Assembly (NCBI GenBank): GCA_963981505.1 | Contig: CAXCEI010000004.1 | Coordinates: 6,019-70,018, forward strand | DNA: 64,000 bases | From: OPU3-GD-OMZ sp001901525 | GTDB lineage: Bacteria > Pseudomonadota > Gammaproteobacteria > Methylococcales > Methylomonadaceae | Reading direction: 5' to 3' | Shown: one piece after another, positions 8,655-17,656 of the stretch | How the letters are laid out: every line of letters starts with the position of its first letter | Position numbering within the stretch: position 1 is the stretch's first letter | Translations under genes and position numbers: made by a program | Notes under the pieces: model-generated | Database searches by the model: none | What the model saw: only the letters and a program-made list of their open reading frames with translations | Told to the model about the DNA's origin: nothing

Positions 8655-10114
8655 GACCATCCTTCTAGCGCTGTTTTCATCGCACCCATCCTTTCGGGCA
8701 AAGCATCAGAAAGTACCGCGGCTATTTTACTCACACTACCCGCACCTAAAGTTAACACCACATCTTTGGGCTGAACTAATCCTTCTAGGATATCCAGCAA
8801 ATCATTTCGGTCTTCCACAAAAACCGGATTTACCTGCCCTCTTGCTCGTATTGCCTGCGCCAAGGCTCGCCCATCCGCACCCGCGATAACATCCTCGCCC
8901 GCCGAGTACACCTCGAGTAAAATAAGGATATCTACCGATGAAAGTACCCGGACAAAATCTTCAAATAAATCACGCGTTCTGGAATAACGGTGTGGCTGAA
9001 AAATAATGATTGCTCGGCGCTTTGGCCACGCTTGCTTTAATGACCCTAAAGTTGCTTCTATTTCACGGGGATGATGACCATAATCATCCACCAAGGTTAC
9101 CGGCTCGTTCTGAATACTAAATTCCTGATTAATCTGGAACCTTCGACCCACTCCGGTAAATGTTTTTAAACTTTCCCTAATGGCCTGATCGGAAATATTC
9201 AAATGCGTCGCCACGGTGATTGCCGCCAAAGCATTTTGCAAATTATGTAACCCCGGCATATTCAGGGTGATATCCAGAGCAGCATAATCACCCCATCGTT
9301 GGACCTGACACGTTGTTTGCAATCCACTTTGTGTTATTTTCGTTGCACAAACATCTGCACCAATAGTTAATCCATAGGTCCGATACGGCTTCGTCATTTT
9401 AGGTAAAAGCAATTCCACACCCGGGTCGTCAACACAAACCACAGCCAGACCATAAAAAGGCAAATGTGATAAGAATTCGACAAATGCTTCCTGTAAGCGC
9501 TGATAATTACCTTCATAGGTTTCCATATGATCGCGATCAATATTAGTCACGACCGCTATCATAGGTTGCAAATGCAGAAATGAGGCATCACTCTCATCAG
9601 CCTCAGCCACTAAATAGTGACCTAATCCCAGTTTCGCATTAGCGCCCGAACTATTTAAACGACCGCCAATCACAAAAGTTGGGTCCAGATCCCCCTCAGC
9701 CATCATATTGGCAATCAGACTGGTCGTCGTTGTTTTTCCATGGGTACCCGCTATTGCAATACCGTAACGAAACCGCATTAATTCAGCTAACATTTCAGCA
9801 CGAGGGATAACCGGTATACGATTCAGTTGCGCAGTCTTAATTTCTATATTTTCTGAATCAACCGCTGAAGACACAACCACCACATCAGCGCACTCTACAT
9901 TCACCGCTTGATGTTCTGAACTTATCACTGCTCCTAACGCTATTAAGCGCTCAGTAACGACACTAATTGTTTGATCTGATCCTGAAATTTTGAACCCTAA
10001 ATTAAGCAGTACTTCTGCAATACCACTCATGCCAGTCCCACCAATACCGACAAAATGTATTTTTTCAATATGACCCATATCTTGCAAAGTAATCGCACTC
10101 TCAGGCTTATTCAT
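8651..10114 (-). CDS. murC: UDP-N-acetylmuramate--L-alanine ligase MurC
   Basis: MurC adds the first amino acid, L-alanine, to UDP-MurNAc. The 487-residue protein has the N-terminal Rossmann motif HFVGIGGTGMSGIAEVLL, the ATP P-loop AIAGTHGKTTTTSLIA, the Mur-ligase motif EADESDASFL and the C-terminal VDDYGHHPREIEATL and IIFQPHRYSRT. It overlaps murG by four bases (ATGA) and is followed by murB, consistent with translational coupling. Confidence 0.98.
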   Translation of the reverse strand: MNKPESAITLQDMGHIEKIHFVGIGGTGMSGIAEVLLNLGFKISGSDQTISVVTERLIALGAVISSEHQAVNVECADVVVVSSAVDSENIEIKTAQLNRIPVIPRAEMLAELMRFRYGIAIAGTHGKTTTTSLIANMMAEGDLDPTFVIGGRLNSSGANAKLGLGHYLVAEADESDASFLHLQPMIAVVTNIDRDHMETYEGNYQRLQEAFVEFLSHLPFYGLAVVCVDDPGVELLLPKMTKPYRTYGLTIGADVCATKITQSGLQTTCQVQRWGDYAALDITLNMPGLHNLQNALAAITVATHLNISDQAIRESLKTFTGVGRRFQINQEFSIQNEPVTLVDDYGHHPREIEATLGSLKQAWPKRRAIIIFQPHRYSRTRDLFEDFVRVLSSVDILILLEVYSAGEDVIAGADGRALAQAIRARGQVNPVFVEDRNDLLDILEGLVQPKDVVLTLGAGSVSKIAAVLSDALPERMGAMKTALEGWS

Positions 10115-11172
10115 ATCGACACCACCTCAAAACACGCTTTAGCAACTGCTTTGGTTGCACCCACTTGCGCACACTTTCTCGTGGCCGTAGCCATTTCCAA
10201 CAATAGCGATGGCTCATCTATTAAATGCATTATTTCCTTGGCTAAACGTTCTGCATTTAACTCTGACTCAGCAATTAAAATGCTGGCATTAACGTCGGCA
10301 AGATATTGTGCATTTGCTGTTTGGTGATCATCTATTGCAAACGGAAAAGGAATCATAATACTCGGCAAACCCACTGCCGCAACTTCACTGACAGTCATTG
10401 CGCCTGATCGACATATTATTAAATCAGCCCAGCTATAAATAGCTGCCATATCATCAATGAAAGCCACCACCTCAGCTGGTGTTTGCTGGCTTGAATAACG
10501 CGATTTTACCTTATCAACCATCACTGAACCGGTTTGATGAACCACATTAACCGACTTAACCATCGCAACCATATCCGGCACGATTTCATTTAATTTTCGC
10601 GCCCCTAAACTACCGCCCAACACCAAAATATTCAGCGACTTCTGCTGCATAATCCTTTTCGGGTTAAAAACTTCAATCGCCGATCGCAAAGGATTACCCA
10701 CATACTCTGCACCTATAACCTCCGGAAAGCTATCTGGAAATCCTTGCAAGACTCGATCGGCCCATTTGGCAAGAATACGATTAGTTGTACCCGGGGTTCT
10801 ATTTTGCTCATGAATAACCAAAGGTATTCCCAAGACTTTGGCCACCACCCCTCCTGGACCTGACACAAACCCTCCCAACCCTAATACGACATTAGGTTTG
10901 CGCCGTCTGAGTATCCCAAACACCTGCAACATAGATTTTAACAACATGACCGGAACGGCTAGTCGCCCTCTGAAGTCTTTTCCTCTGATACCGGTGACCG
11001 ATACAAAATCCATCTCAATATTATTTTCCGGAACGACTCTTGATTCAATGCCAACTCTTGTGCCCAGCCACGTTACCTGCCAATTATCTTTCTGCAAACA
11101 CAGTGCAACGGCCAGAGCAGGGTATACATGCCCTCCAGTACCACCGGCCATAATCACTATACGTTTATCCAT
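10111..11172 (-). CDS. murG: Lipid II synthase MurG (UDP-GlcNAc transferase)
   Basis: MurG transfers GlcNAc to lipid I on the cytoplasmic membrane face. The 353-residue GT-B protein begins with IVIMAGGTGGHVYPALAVA, the first glycine loop. It also has NVVLGLGGFVSGPGGV, VIHEQNRTPGTTNR, the second loop ILVLGGSLGARKLNE, and the donor-site motif IICRSGAMTVSEVAAVGLPS. The frame is open to 11253, but the ATG at 11172 matches the family start and has a purine-rich AAGGGAAAAAGGGA leader. From this start it overlaps the end of ftsW by 16 bases. Confidence 0.97.
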   Translation of the reverse strand: MDKRIVIMAGGTGGHVYPALAVALCLQKDNWQVTWLGTRVGIESRVVPENNIEMDFVSVTGIRGKDFRGRLAVPVMLLKSMLQVFGILRRRKPNVVLGLGGFVSGPGGVVAKVLGIPLVIHEQNRTPGTTNRILAKWADRVLQGFPDSFPEVIGAEYVGNPLRSAIEVFNPKRIMQQKSLNILVLGGSLGARKLNEIVPDMVAMVKSVNVVHQTGSVMVDKVKSRYSSQQTPAEVVAFIDDMAAIYSWADLIICRSGAMTVSEVAAVGLPSIMIPFPFAIDDHQTANAQYLADVNASILIAESELNAERLAKEIMHLIDEPSLLLEMATATRKCAQVGATKAVAKACFEVVSI

Positions 11173-12341
11173 TCCCTTTTTCCCTTGGGTATCGATGATG
11201 TAATTTTCTCTGTTTCCATATTTATTCTGAACAGCAATGCCACACCCGCACACATTACAATCATGCTACCGCCGCCATAACTCATTAACGGTAAGGTCAA
11301 CCCTTTCGTTGGCAACACGCCCATATTGACCCCAATATTCACAAATGCCTGAAAACCAAACCAAATAGCTAAGCCATAGGCAATAAAAGCAGAAAACAGA
11401 TACCCTGCTTTCTCTGCTTTTTCACCAATCACGAAGGCTCGCCAAATAAATACGGTAAACAGTCCTATAACCGACACCACACCGACTAACCCTAACTCTT
11501 CTGCTATCACTGAAAATAGAAAATCGGTATGTGCCTCAGGTAAATAAAACAATTTTTGAATGCTACTGCCTAACCCCACACCCAACCATTCACCCTGACC
11601 AAAGGCTATCAACGCCTGAACCAATTGAAAACCCTTATCTAAAGGGTCCGCCCATGGATCAATAAAACTGGTAATTCGAGCCCAGCGATATTCCGAGAAA
11701 TAACACAGTAATGCGGCCAAAGAAACCAAAAGAACGCCTAATATCATAAATTGCCACAATCGCGCCCCACCCAGAAACATCACCCCCATTGCTATCGTTA
11801 AAATCACGACTGCTGACCCAAAATCCGGCTCTAACAACAACAAAAAACAAGCCAGTGAAAACAGCATTAAAGGCTTTACAATGCCATAGGCAGAAACTTT
11901 AACAACCTCTTGATGCCGCGTCACATAACCTGCCATATAGATCACAGAAAACAGTTTAACTATTTCTGATACCTGAACCCTAAAACCAATCAATTGAATC
12001 CAACGGATACTCCCATTAACCTTTACACCCACCCCGGGTATCAAGACCATAACCAATAAAATCAACCCTAATAAAAAAAGCCATTGACCTGATTTTTCCC
12101 AAAATTCCATATTAATTGTCAAAATAAAGGCCCCAACCCCGAGTCCTAAACAGATATGTATCAATTGACGCAGAGGGTAGTGAAAGGGATTACTCACCAT
12201 TTTATCGCCTAAATGAAGTGAGGCTGATGTCACCATCACAAAACCAATAATCAAAATGCTGATTGATGCTATTGCTAAAAATCCGTCATAATAAGTCCGT
12301 AACTCCGAAAGCGTTTCAAGGCCCTCTTGAATCAACTTCAT
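11157..12341 (-). CDS. ftsW: Lipid II polymerase FtsW (SEDS family)
   Basis: FtsW is the septal SEDS glycosyltransferase that works with FtsI. The 394-residue protein has about ten hydrophobic segments. The SEDS hallmarks are LLEPDFGSAVVILTIAMGVMF (the DFG/DxG region), PEAHTDFLFSVIAEELGLVG, and the C-terminal NIGVNMGVLPTKGLTLPLMSYGG split over the last membrane helices. It overlaps murD by four bases and murG by sixteen. Confidence 0.97.
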   Translation of the reverse strand: MKLIQEGLETLSELRTYYDGFLAIASISILIIGFVMVTSASLHLGDKMVSNPFHYPLRQLIHICLGLGVGAFILTINMEFWEKSGQWLFLLGLILLVMVLIPGVGVKVNGSIRWIQLIGFRVQVSEIVKLFSVIYMAGYVTRHQEVVKVSAYGIVKPLMLFSLACFLLLLEPDFGSAVVILTIAMGVMFLGGARLWQFMILGVLLVSLAALLCYFSEYRWARITSFIDPWADPLDKGFQLVQALIAFGQGEWLGVGLGSSIQKLFYLPEAHTDFLFSVIAEELGLVGVVSVIGLFTVFIWRAFVIGEKAEKAGYLFSAFIAYGLAIWFGFQAFVNIGVNMGVLPTKGLTLPLMSYGGGSMIVMCAGVALLFRINMETEKITSSIPKGKREWINV

Positions 12342-13711
12342 GCTGCGACCCTTCTTACAGTCTGCACAAATATATTGCCACGCTCCTGATAATCTTTGAA
12401 TTGGTCAAAACTTGCGCACGCAGGTGATAGCAATACTGTTTCGCCTGCCCTCGCAAACTCTTTTGCGACTAAAACAGCACCTTCTAATGTTTCTGAATTA
12501 TAAATAGGGACACTATTTTGTAATGCTTCTTCAAGAATATCCGCATCACGGCCAAACAAAATTACCATTCGAACGTGTTGTTTAATTATTGCCGCCAATT
12601 CTGTTAAATCGGCACCTTTACAATCCCCCCCAGCGATTAAGATAACCTGTTCATCAAACGCCATTAATGCCGCAATACACGAAGAAGGATTTGTCGCTTT
12701 TGAATCATTAACCCAAATCACTTCATGCGCGGTAGAGACAATTTGCAACCGATGCGGCAAGCCTTGATAATGCATTAACCCGCTCACTATTGATTCGATC
12801 GGTAGACCAACCGTTATTGCCAATGCCATCGCAGCGAGCGCATTACTGGTATTGTGATCACCCACTAATAAAATCTTACTTCGCGCTATGACCGCTTTAT
12901 TCCCATACACCAACCATTGCGAATGACTCTCCTCCTGAACGCTGAAGTCGGCTATCTTAGCAACACTAAATGTCAGTTGTTTTTGTTCAGAAGCAACCAT
13001 TGCCAAGACTCTTCGATCATCTATATTGACAACACAGATCTTGGCGTGATCATAGATTTTGCGCTTTACTTTCGCATACGCCTCGATATCAGAATACCGA
13101 TCCATATGATCACTGGCCACATTCAATACGACGGCTGCTTGTGGTTTGAGCGCCGTCACTCTTTCTAATTGAAAACTTGATAATTCAAGAATATACAACT
13201 CTATCTCATCCGCTAATAAATCAAGTGCTGGGACGCCTAAGTTTCCACCGGCAGCTACTTTTTTGCCTGCGCTCTCAGCCATTAATTCAACCATCGTTGT
13301 CACTGTGCTTTTTCCATTTGATCCGGTAATAGCAATCACCGGTGCGTCAACACAGTATGCAAATAAATCAATATCACTTACTAGTTTTACCCCCCTTGCC
13401 AAACACTGTGCAATACAAGGTTCGCGTAATGACACGCCTGGACTCACAAATAAATGAGTTACACCGATAAATTTAGAATCCGGGAAGCCCCCCGTGTAAA
13501 TATCATAATCGGTAAATATTTCTTTTATTTGCGATAAATTTGGTGGTTGTTTACGACTATCAATTAATGAAAAATCCACTCCTATATTTTTTAAAAAACG
13601 TGCGACTGAAATGCCCGTAACACCCAGACCAACAATCAAAATAACTGCCAGTGAGGACTCAAGACCCATTTGCTTAAACACCCGTTGCTTCACAGTTTCT
13701 GGATTCATCAT
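12338..13711 (-). CDS. murD: UDP-N-acetylmuramoylalanine--D-glutamate ligase MurD
   Basis: MurD adds D-glutamate to UDP-MurNAc-L-Ala. The 457-residue protein shows the N-terminal Rossmann motif VILIVGLGVTGISVARFL, the P-loop VIAITGSNGKSTVTTMVEL, the motif LELSSFQLERV, the SDHMDRY loop, and the C-terminal WVNDSKATNPSSCIAAL and LLSPACASFDQFKDYQERG. About 18 extra residues precede the Rossmann motif; starts at methionine 2 or 15 are also possible. The gene overlaps both neighbours by four bases. Confidence 0.97.
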   Translation of the reverse strand: MMNPETVKQRVFKQMGLESSLAVILIVGLGVTGISVARFLKNIGVDFSLIDSRKQPPNLSQIKEIFTDYDIYTGGFPDSKFIGVTHLFVSPGVSLREPCIAQCLARGVKLVSDIDLFAYCVDAPVIAITGSNGKSTVTTMVELMAESAGKKVAAGGNLGVPALDLLADEIELYILELSSFQLERVTALKPQAAVVLNVASDHMDRYSDIEAYAKVKRKIYDHAKICVVNIDDRRVLAMVASEQKQLTFSVAKIADFSVQEESHSQWLVYGNKAVIARSKILLVGDHNTSNALAAMALAITVGLPIESIVSGLMHYQGLPHRLQIVSTAHEVIWVNDSKATNPSSCIAALMAFDEQVILIAGGDCKGADLTELAAIIKQHVRMVILFGRDADILEEALQNSVPIYNSETLEGAVLVAKEFARAGETVLLSPACASFDQFKDYQERGNIFVQTVRRVAA

Positions 13712-14790
13712 CTAAGTTTCAGTGTGGCTAATCCAATCAAAACTAAAATAACGGTAATAATCCAAAACCTGACAATCACTCTTGGTTCCGGCCAACCTTT
13801 GAGCTCAAAGTGATGATGAATAGGTGCCATCTTGAACACCCGTTTACCGGTCAACTTATAAGAAGCCACCTGAATAATGACCGACAATGTTTCCATTACA
13901 AAAACACCACCCATAATCATTAAGACAATTTCTTGGCGAACGATTATTGCTAGCATACCCAAAGCCGCACCTAAAGCCAAAGCACCGACATCGCCCATAA
14001 ACACCATGGCTGGATAAGTGTTAAACCACAAAAAACCCAACCCAGCACCCATCAATGCCGTTGCAAAAATCACTGTCTCACCTGATTCCGGTATATAAGG
14101 TATTGCTAAATAATTGGCAAAATTTGCATGCCCGGACAAATATGCAAATATCGCCAAGCCCCCCGCTACCATCACTGCTGGAAGAATAGCTAAGCCATCT
14201 AATCCATCTGTTAAATTTACGGCATTACTGGTTCCAACGATGACAAAATAAGCCAGTAAAATATAGAACTCGCCCAAAGGAATAATGACTGTTTTAAAAA
14301 AGGGGACAATTAACTCGGTTTCTGCCGGGACCTGTGCTGAATAAAATAGAAAAGCTGCGGCTACAAACCCCACCACTGATTGCCCAAAATATTTCATGGA
14401 TGCAGACAAACCGTCACTATTTCCCAACTTAAGTTTTTTATAATCATCGATAAAACCAATCAAACCAAAACTCAATGTGACAAACAACAAACTCCAAATA
14501 TAACGATTTTCCAGATCCGCCCACAACAACGTACTCAAAGTAATAGCAACTAATATTAAAGCCCCGCCCATGGTCGGCGTCCCAGCTTTTACCAAATGTC
14601 CTTCAGGCCCACAATCTCGAATATTCTGTCCGATCTTATACTGTGTTAATTGGCGAATCATTATCGGACCCACAATAAAAGAAATAGCTAATGCTGTTAA
14701 TGCGCCCAAAATAGCTCTAAGTGTTAAGTACTGGAACACTCTAAATGTTCCATCCAATGTCATTAAATAATCCGCTAGATATAACAACAT
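13708..14790 (-). CDS. mraY: Phospho-N-acetylmuramoyl-pentapeptide transferase MraY
   Basis: MraY makes lipid I by moving phospho-MurNAc-pentapeptide to undecaprenyl phosphate. The 360-residue protein has ten predicted membrane segments. Conserved loops are KAGTPTMGGALILVAI, the Asp-rich FIDDYKKLKLGNSDGLS, NAVNLTDGLDGLA, FLWFNTYPAMVFMGDVGALALG and the histidine motif MAPIHHHFELKGWPEPRV. In the first cytoplasmic loop the usual R-x-D-G-P reads RDCGP, a cysteine where aspartate is more common. This loop varies among bacteria, so I draw no functional conclusion. Confidence 0.98.
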   Translation of the reverse strand: MLLYLADYLMTLDGTFRVFQYLTLRAILGALTALAISFIVGPIMIRQLTQYKIGQNIRDCGPEGHLVKAGTPTMGGALILVAITLSTLLWADLENRYIWSLLFVTLSFGLIGFIDDYKKLKLGNSDGLSASMKYFGQSVVGFVAAAFLFYSAQVPAETELIVPFFKTVIIPLGEFYILLAYFVIVGTSNAVNLTDGLDGLAILPAVMVAGGLAIFAYLSGHANFANYLAIPYIPESGETVIFATALMGAGLGFLWFNTYPAMVFMGDVGALALGAALGMLAIIVRQEIVLMIMGGVFVMETLSVIIQVASYKLTGKRVFKMAPIHHHFELKGWPEPRVIVRFWIITVILVLIGLATLKLR

Positions 14791-14792
14791 AA

Positions 14793-16157
14793 TCAGTTCC
14801 CGCCACCGTGCATTAAGGCATTAACTATATTTTCCATTTTCTGCATTCTTGAACCTTTCACTAAAATTGTTTCAGAACCGGTTAACTCTTTCTTTAAAGT
14901 GGTAATCATCGCTTCCTGAGTTTCAAAAAAAATAGCCCCTTTGCCAAAAGCATCAGTCGTACTCTTAGCATCGGGGCCGATCGCTAATAAGCGCATTGCT
15001 CCCATTGACTTGATTTGCCGCCCAACTTCAATATGTAATAACCGACTCTCTTCCCCTAATTCACCCATTGCCCCTAATACAACCCAAAAGTCCCCACCTA
15101 TTTCTTTAAGCACAGTAAGCGCTGCCGTCAACGACGCTGGATTTGCATTATAGGTATCATTAATTAACACTCCCCCATTCGGCATGACATAAGGTTCCAG
15201 GCGCCCCGGTACCGGCTTAACTTTTTCCAACCCTTTTTGTATATATTGATACTCAACACCTAATGCTAAAGCAACAGCGCTTGCTGCCAATACATTCTTA
15301 ATATTATGGTCCCCAACCAAACCGACCTTCACATCAAACAACTCTTGCTGGTACTTAATGGTGAATCGAGTCATAAATTGACCCTCACGTAACTGTGACT
15401 TAATTGCAATAGGGCTCACATCAGCCAACGCCGACAATCCAAATGAAATCACTCTTGAACTTCCTGCCCGCTCCACACAAAAATCAAAAAAAGCATCGTC
15501 TTTATTTAATACCGCAATACCTGCTTTACTTAAGGATTCCAACAATTCACACTTGGTTTTTGCAACGCCTTCCAAAGATTCAAACCCTTCCAAATGCGCC
15601 TCTGAAACATTAGTAATGACCCCGATATCCGGCTCAGCACATTGGCCTAAATAAGCAATTTCTTCAGGGTGATTCGCCCCCATTTCTATCACTCCAAAAT
15701 CATCCGATTTATTAAGTCGTAGTAATGTTAGTGGTACACCAATATCATTATTCAGATTCCCGATTGTCGCCAATGTTTGTCCGACTTCACCTAAAATAAC
15801 GGCAATCATTTCTTTAACTGTTGTCTTGCCATTACTGCCTGTTACACCAATTATCTTTGCCTTGTTATTTTGCCTATTAGCGCGCCCTAACTTTGCTAGC
15901 GCCCCTTGCGTATTGGCAACAATAACTTGTGGTATATTCACTTTCTGAAGTGATTCACAAATAATGGCAGAGGCCTGTAACTCCTCTGCTTGTAAAACAA
16001 AATCGTGCCCATCAAACTGAGACCCTTTTATTGCCACATAACAATCGCCTGGCTTAAGTGTCCGAGTATCAATACTTATTGAATCAATTTTAATATTTCC
16101 ATCGGCACACTCCCCCCCGACAACAGCACTCATTTGTTGGAGAGACATATTCAACAT
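14793..16157 (-). CDS. murF: UDP-MurNAc-tripeptide--D-Ala-D-Ala ligase MurF
   Basis: MurF attaches D-Ala-D-Ala, finishing the cytoplasmic pentapeptide precursor. The 454-residue protein has an N-terminal substrate domain (DSISIDTRTLKPGDCYVAIK), the P-loop IIGVTGSNGKTTVKEMIA, VIEMGANHPEEIAYL, NVSEAHLEGFESLEGVA and the C-terminal INDTYNANPASLTAAL. It overlaps the end of murE by seven bases and is followed two bases later by mraY. Confidence 0.97.
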   Translation of the reverse strand: MLNMSLQQMSAVVGGECADGNIKIDSISIDTRTLKPGDCYVAIKGSQFDGHDFVLQAEELQASAIICESLQKVNIPQVIVANTQGALAKLGRANRQNNKAKIIGVTGSNGKTTVKEMIAVILGEVGQTLATIGNLNNDIGVPLTLLRLNKSDDFGVIEMGANHPEEIAYLGQCAEPDIGVITNVSEAHLEGFESLEGVAKTKCELLESLSKAGIAVLNKDDAFFDFCVERAGSSRVISFGLSALADVSPIAIKSQLREGQFMTRFTIKYQQELFDVKVGLVGDHNIKNVLAASAVALALGVEYQYIQKGLEKVKPVPGRLEPYVMPNGGVLINDTYNANPASLTAALTVLKEIGGDFWVVLGAMGELGEESRLLHIEVGRQIKSMGAMRLLAIGPDAKSTTDAFGKGAIFFETQEAMITTLKKELTGSETILVKGSRMQKMENIVNALMHGGGN

Positions 16158-17656
16158 GACCTCTCCTCACTTGCAACCAATGCAGCAATTATTTTTCGAT
16201 CACTCAACTCAATTCTTTCACCCTTTAACTCTTGATATTCTTCGTGCCCTTTTCCTGCAACCACGACACAATCGCCTTTTTTTGCTTTTTCAATGGCTGT
16301 TCGTATCGCTCTACGACGGTCATAAATGACCTCTATTTTAGAGTCATCACACAACGACACGATATCGCTAACAATTTTCTGTTCAGATTCTGACCGGGGA
16401 TTATCATTCGTAACAATCACATGATCTGAAAATTGCTCAGCAATAACCCCCATCTGGCTTCGCTTGCCCACATCTCTATCACCACCACAACCAAATACTA
16501 ACCAGATAACACCCTCACAGTGCTGCCTTACCATCACTAATAATTTTTCTAATGCATCCGGCGTATGTGCGTAATCAACAACAACCGCCGGCAAAGCCTT
16601 TTTGCTTTTAAACAGTTCCATACGACCTGCAATCGGTTGAATTTTTTGCACCCGAACACAAGCCTCCCTGAGCGAATAACCAAGCGCTAATAATGCAGCC
16701 ATGACCATCGCTACATTTTCCACATTAACTTCGCCATAAAGTGGAACCGTAACGCCTTGACGATCACTCTGATACTCTACATCAAAGCACAAACCACCCT
16801 CATAACACGTAACAGCACTGATATCTAAAACATTAACTCCACCGCGTTTCTTACCGTCAAAACTCACCCCCCAGATCCTGACATTTTCCGGAATAGTGGC
16901 TAAAATTTGTTCTAGAAAATTACCACTAAAATTTACCACGGCAAAGCGAACTTCAGGCACCGTCAACAAAGCTAACTTAGCTGCCACATAGTTATCCATA
17001 CACCCGTGATAATCTAAATGATCGCGGGTTATATTCGTGATCATAACCCCATCAAAACTGACGCCAGCCACCCGCTTTTGTTGTAAGCCATGCGATGAAA
17101 CTTCCATCGCAACATGACGCACGCCCCAGCCCTGTAACTGGGCCAAAATTCTTTGCAACTCAACGGCGTCAGGCGTTGTATTTTTAGTCACCGCCAAACT
17201 TTTCCCAGTACCCCAACCCAATGTTCCTATTGAGCTACTGTACGGTAGACATTGCTGCAAGAATTGCACACACGAAGTTTTTCCATTCGTCCCTGTCACA
17301 CCAATCACACAGTACTTACTCGATGGTTTACCATAAAAACGTGCCGCAATAGCACCCATTTTCTCACTTAATTGCGGTATCTCAATAAGTACTTCTGACG
17401 CAATGGATTTATCACAGAAGCCGACTGTATCCAGAGGGTCATAAACAATAGCAATAGCGCCTTTATTAAAGGCATCTACCGCAAAGTTCAATCCATGGCT
17501 ATTGGCCCCCGATACTGCAAAAAACAAATCTCCAGCCATAACGTCTCGACTGTCTAATGACAACCCAGTAACCTGTCGATCAAACGTTATTAACGCCAAA
17601 CCAACCAACAAATCTGACAACCAAATACCAAATGCTTCTTTGCGATTCGCCATCAT
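16151..17656 (-). CDS. murE: UDP-MurNAc-L-Ala-D-Glu--meso-diaminopimelate ligase MurE
   Basis: MurE adds the third residue of the stem peptide. The 501-residue protein has GLSLDSRDVMAGDLFFAV near the N-terminus, the P-loop VIGVTGTNGKTSCVQFL, ITNITRDHLDYHG and VVDYAHTPDALEKLL. The motif DNPRSE (in VTNDNPRSESEQKI) is the recognised signature for meso-diaminopimelate rather than lysine, so the cell wall should be the DAP type. The start codon overlaps the ftsI stop. Confidence 0.97.
   Translation of the reverse strand: MMANRKEAFGIWLSDLLVGLALITFDRQVTGLSLDSRDVMAGDLFFAVSGANSHGLNFAVDAFNKGAIAIVYDPLDTVGFCDKSIASEVLIEIPQLSEKMGAIAARFYGKPSSKYCVIGVTGTNGKTSCVQFLQQCLPYSSSIGTLGWGTGKSLAVTKNTTPDAVELQRILAQLQGWGVRHVAMEVSSHGLQQKRVAGVSFDGVMITNITRDHLDYHGCMDNYVAAKLALLTVPEVRFAVVNFSGNFLEQILATIPENVRIWGVSFDGKKRGGVNVLDISAVTCYEGGLCFDVEYQSDRQGVTVPLYGEVNVENVAMVMAALLALGYSLREACVRVQKIQPIAGRMELFKSKKALPAVVVDYAHTPDALEKLLVMVRQHCEGVIWLVFGCGGDRDVGKRSQMGVIAEQFSDHVIVTNDNPRSESEQKIVSDIVSLCDDSKIEVIYDRRRAIRTAIEKAKKGDCVVVAGKGHEEYQELKGERIELSDRKIIAALVASEERSC

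Noticed and set aside
10111..11253. Longer MurG starting at 11253
   Set aside because: The extra 27 residues overlap ftsW and do not resemble MurG; the ATG at 11172 has a ribosome binding site and matches the family N-terminus.
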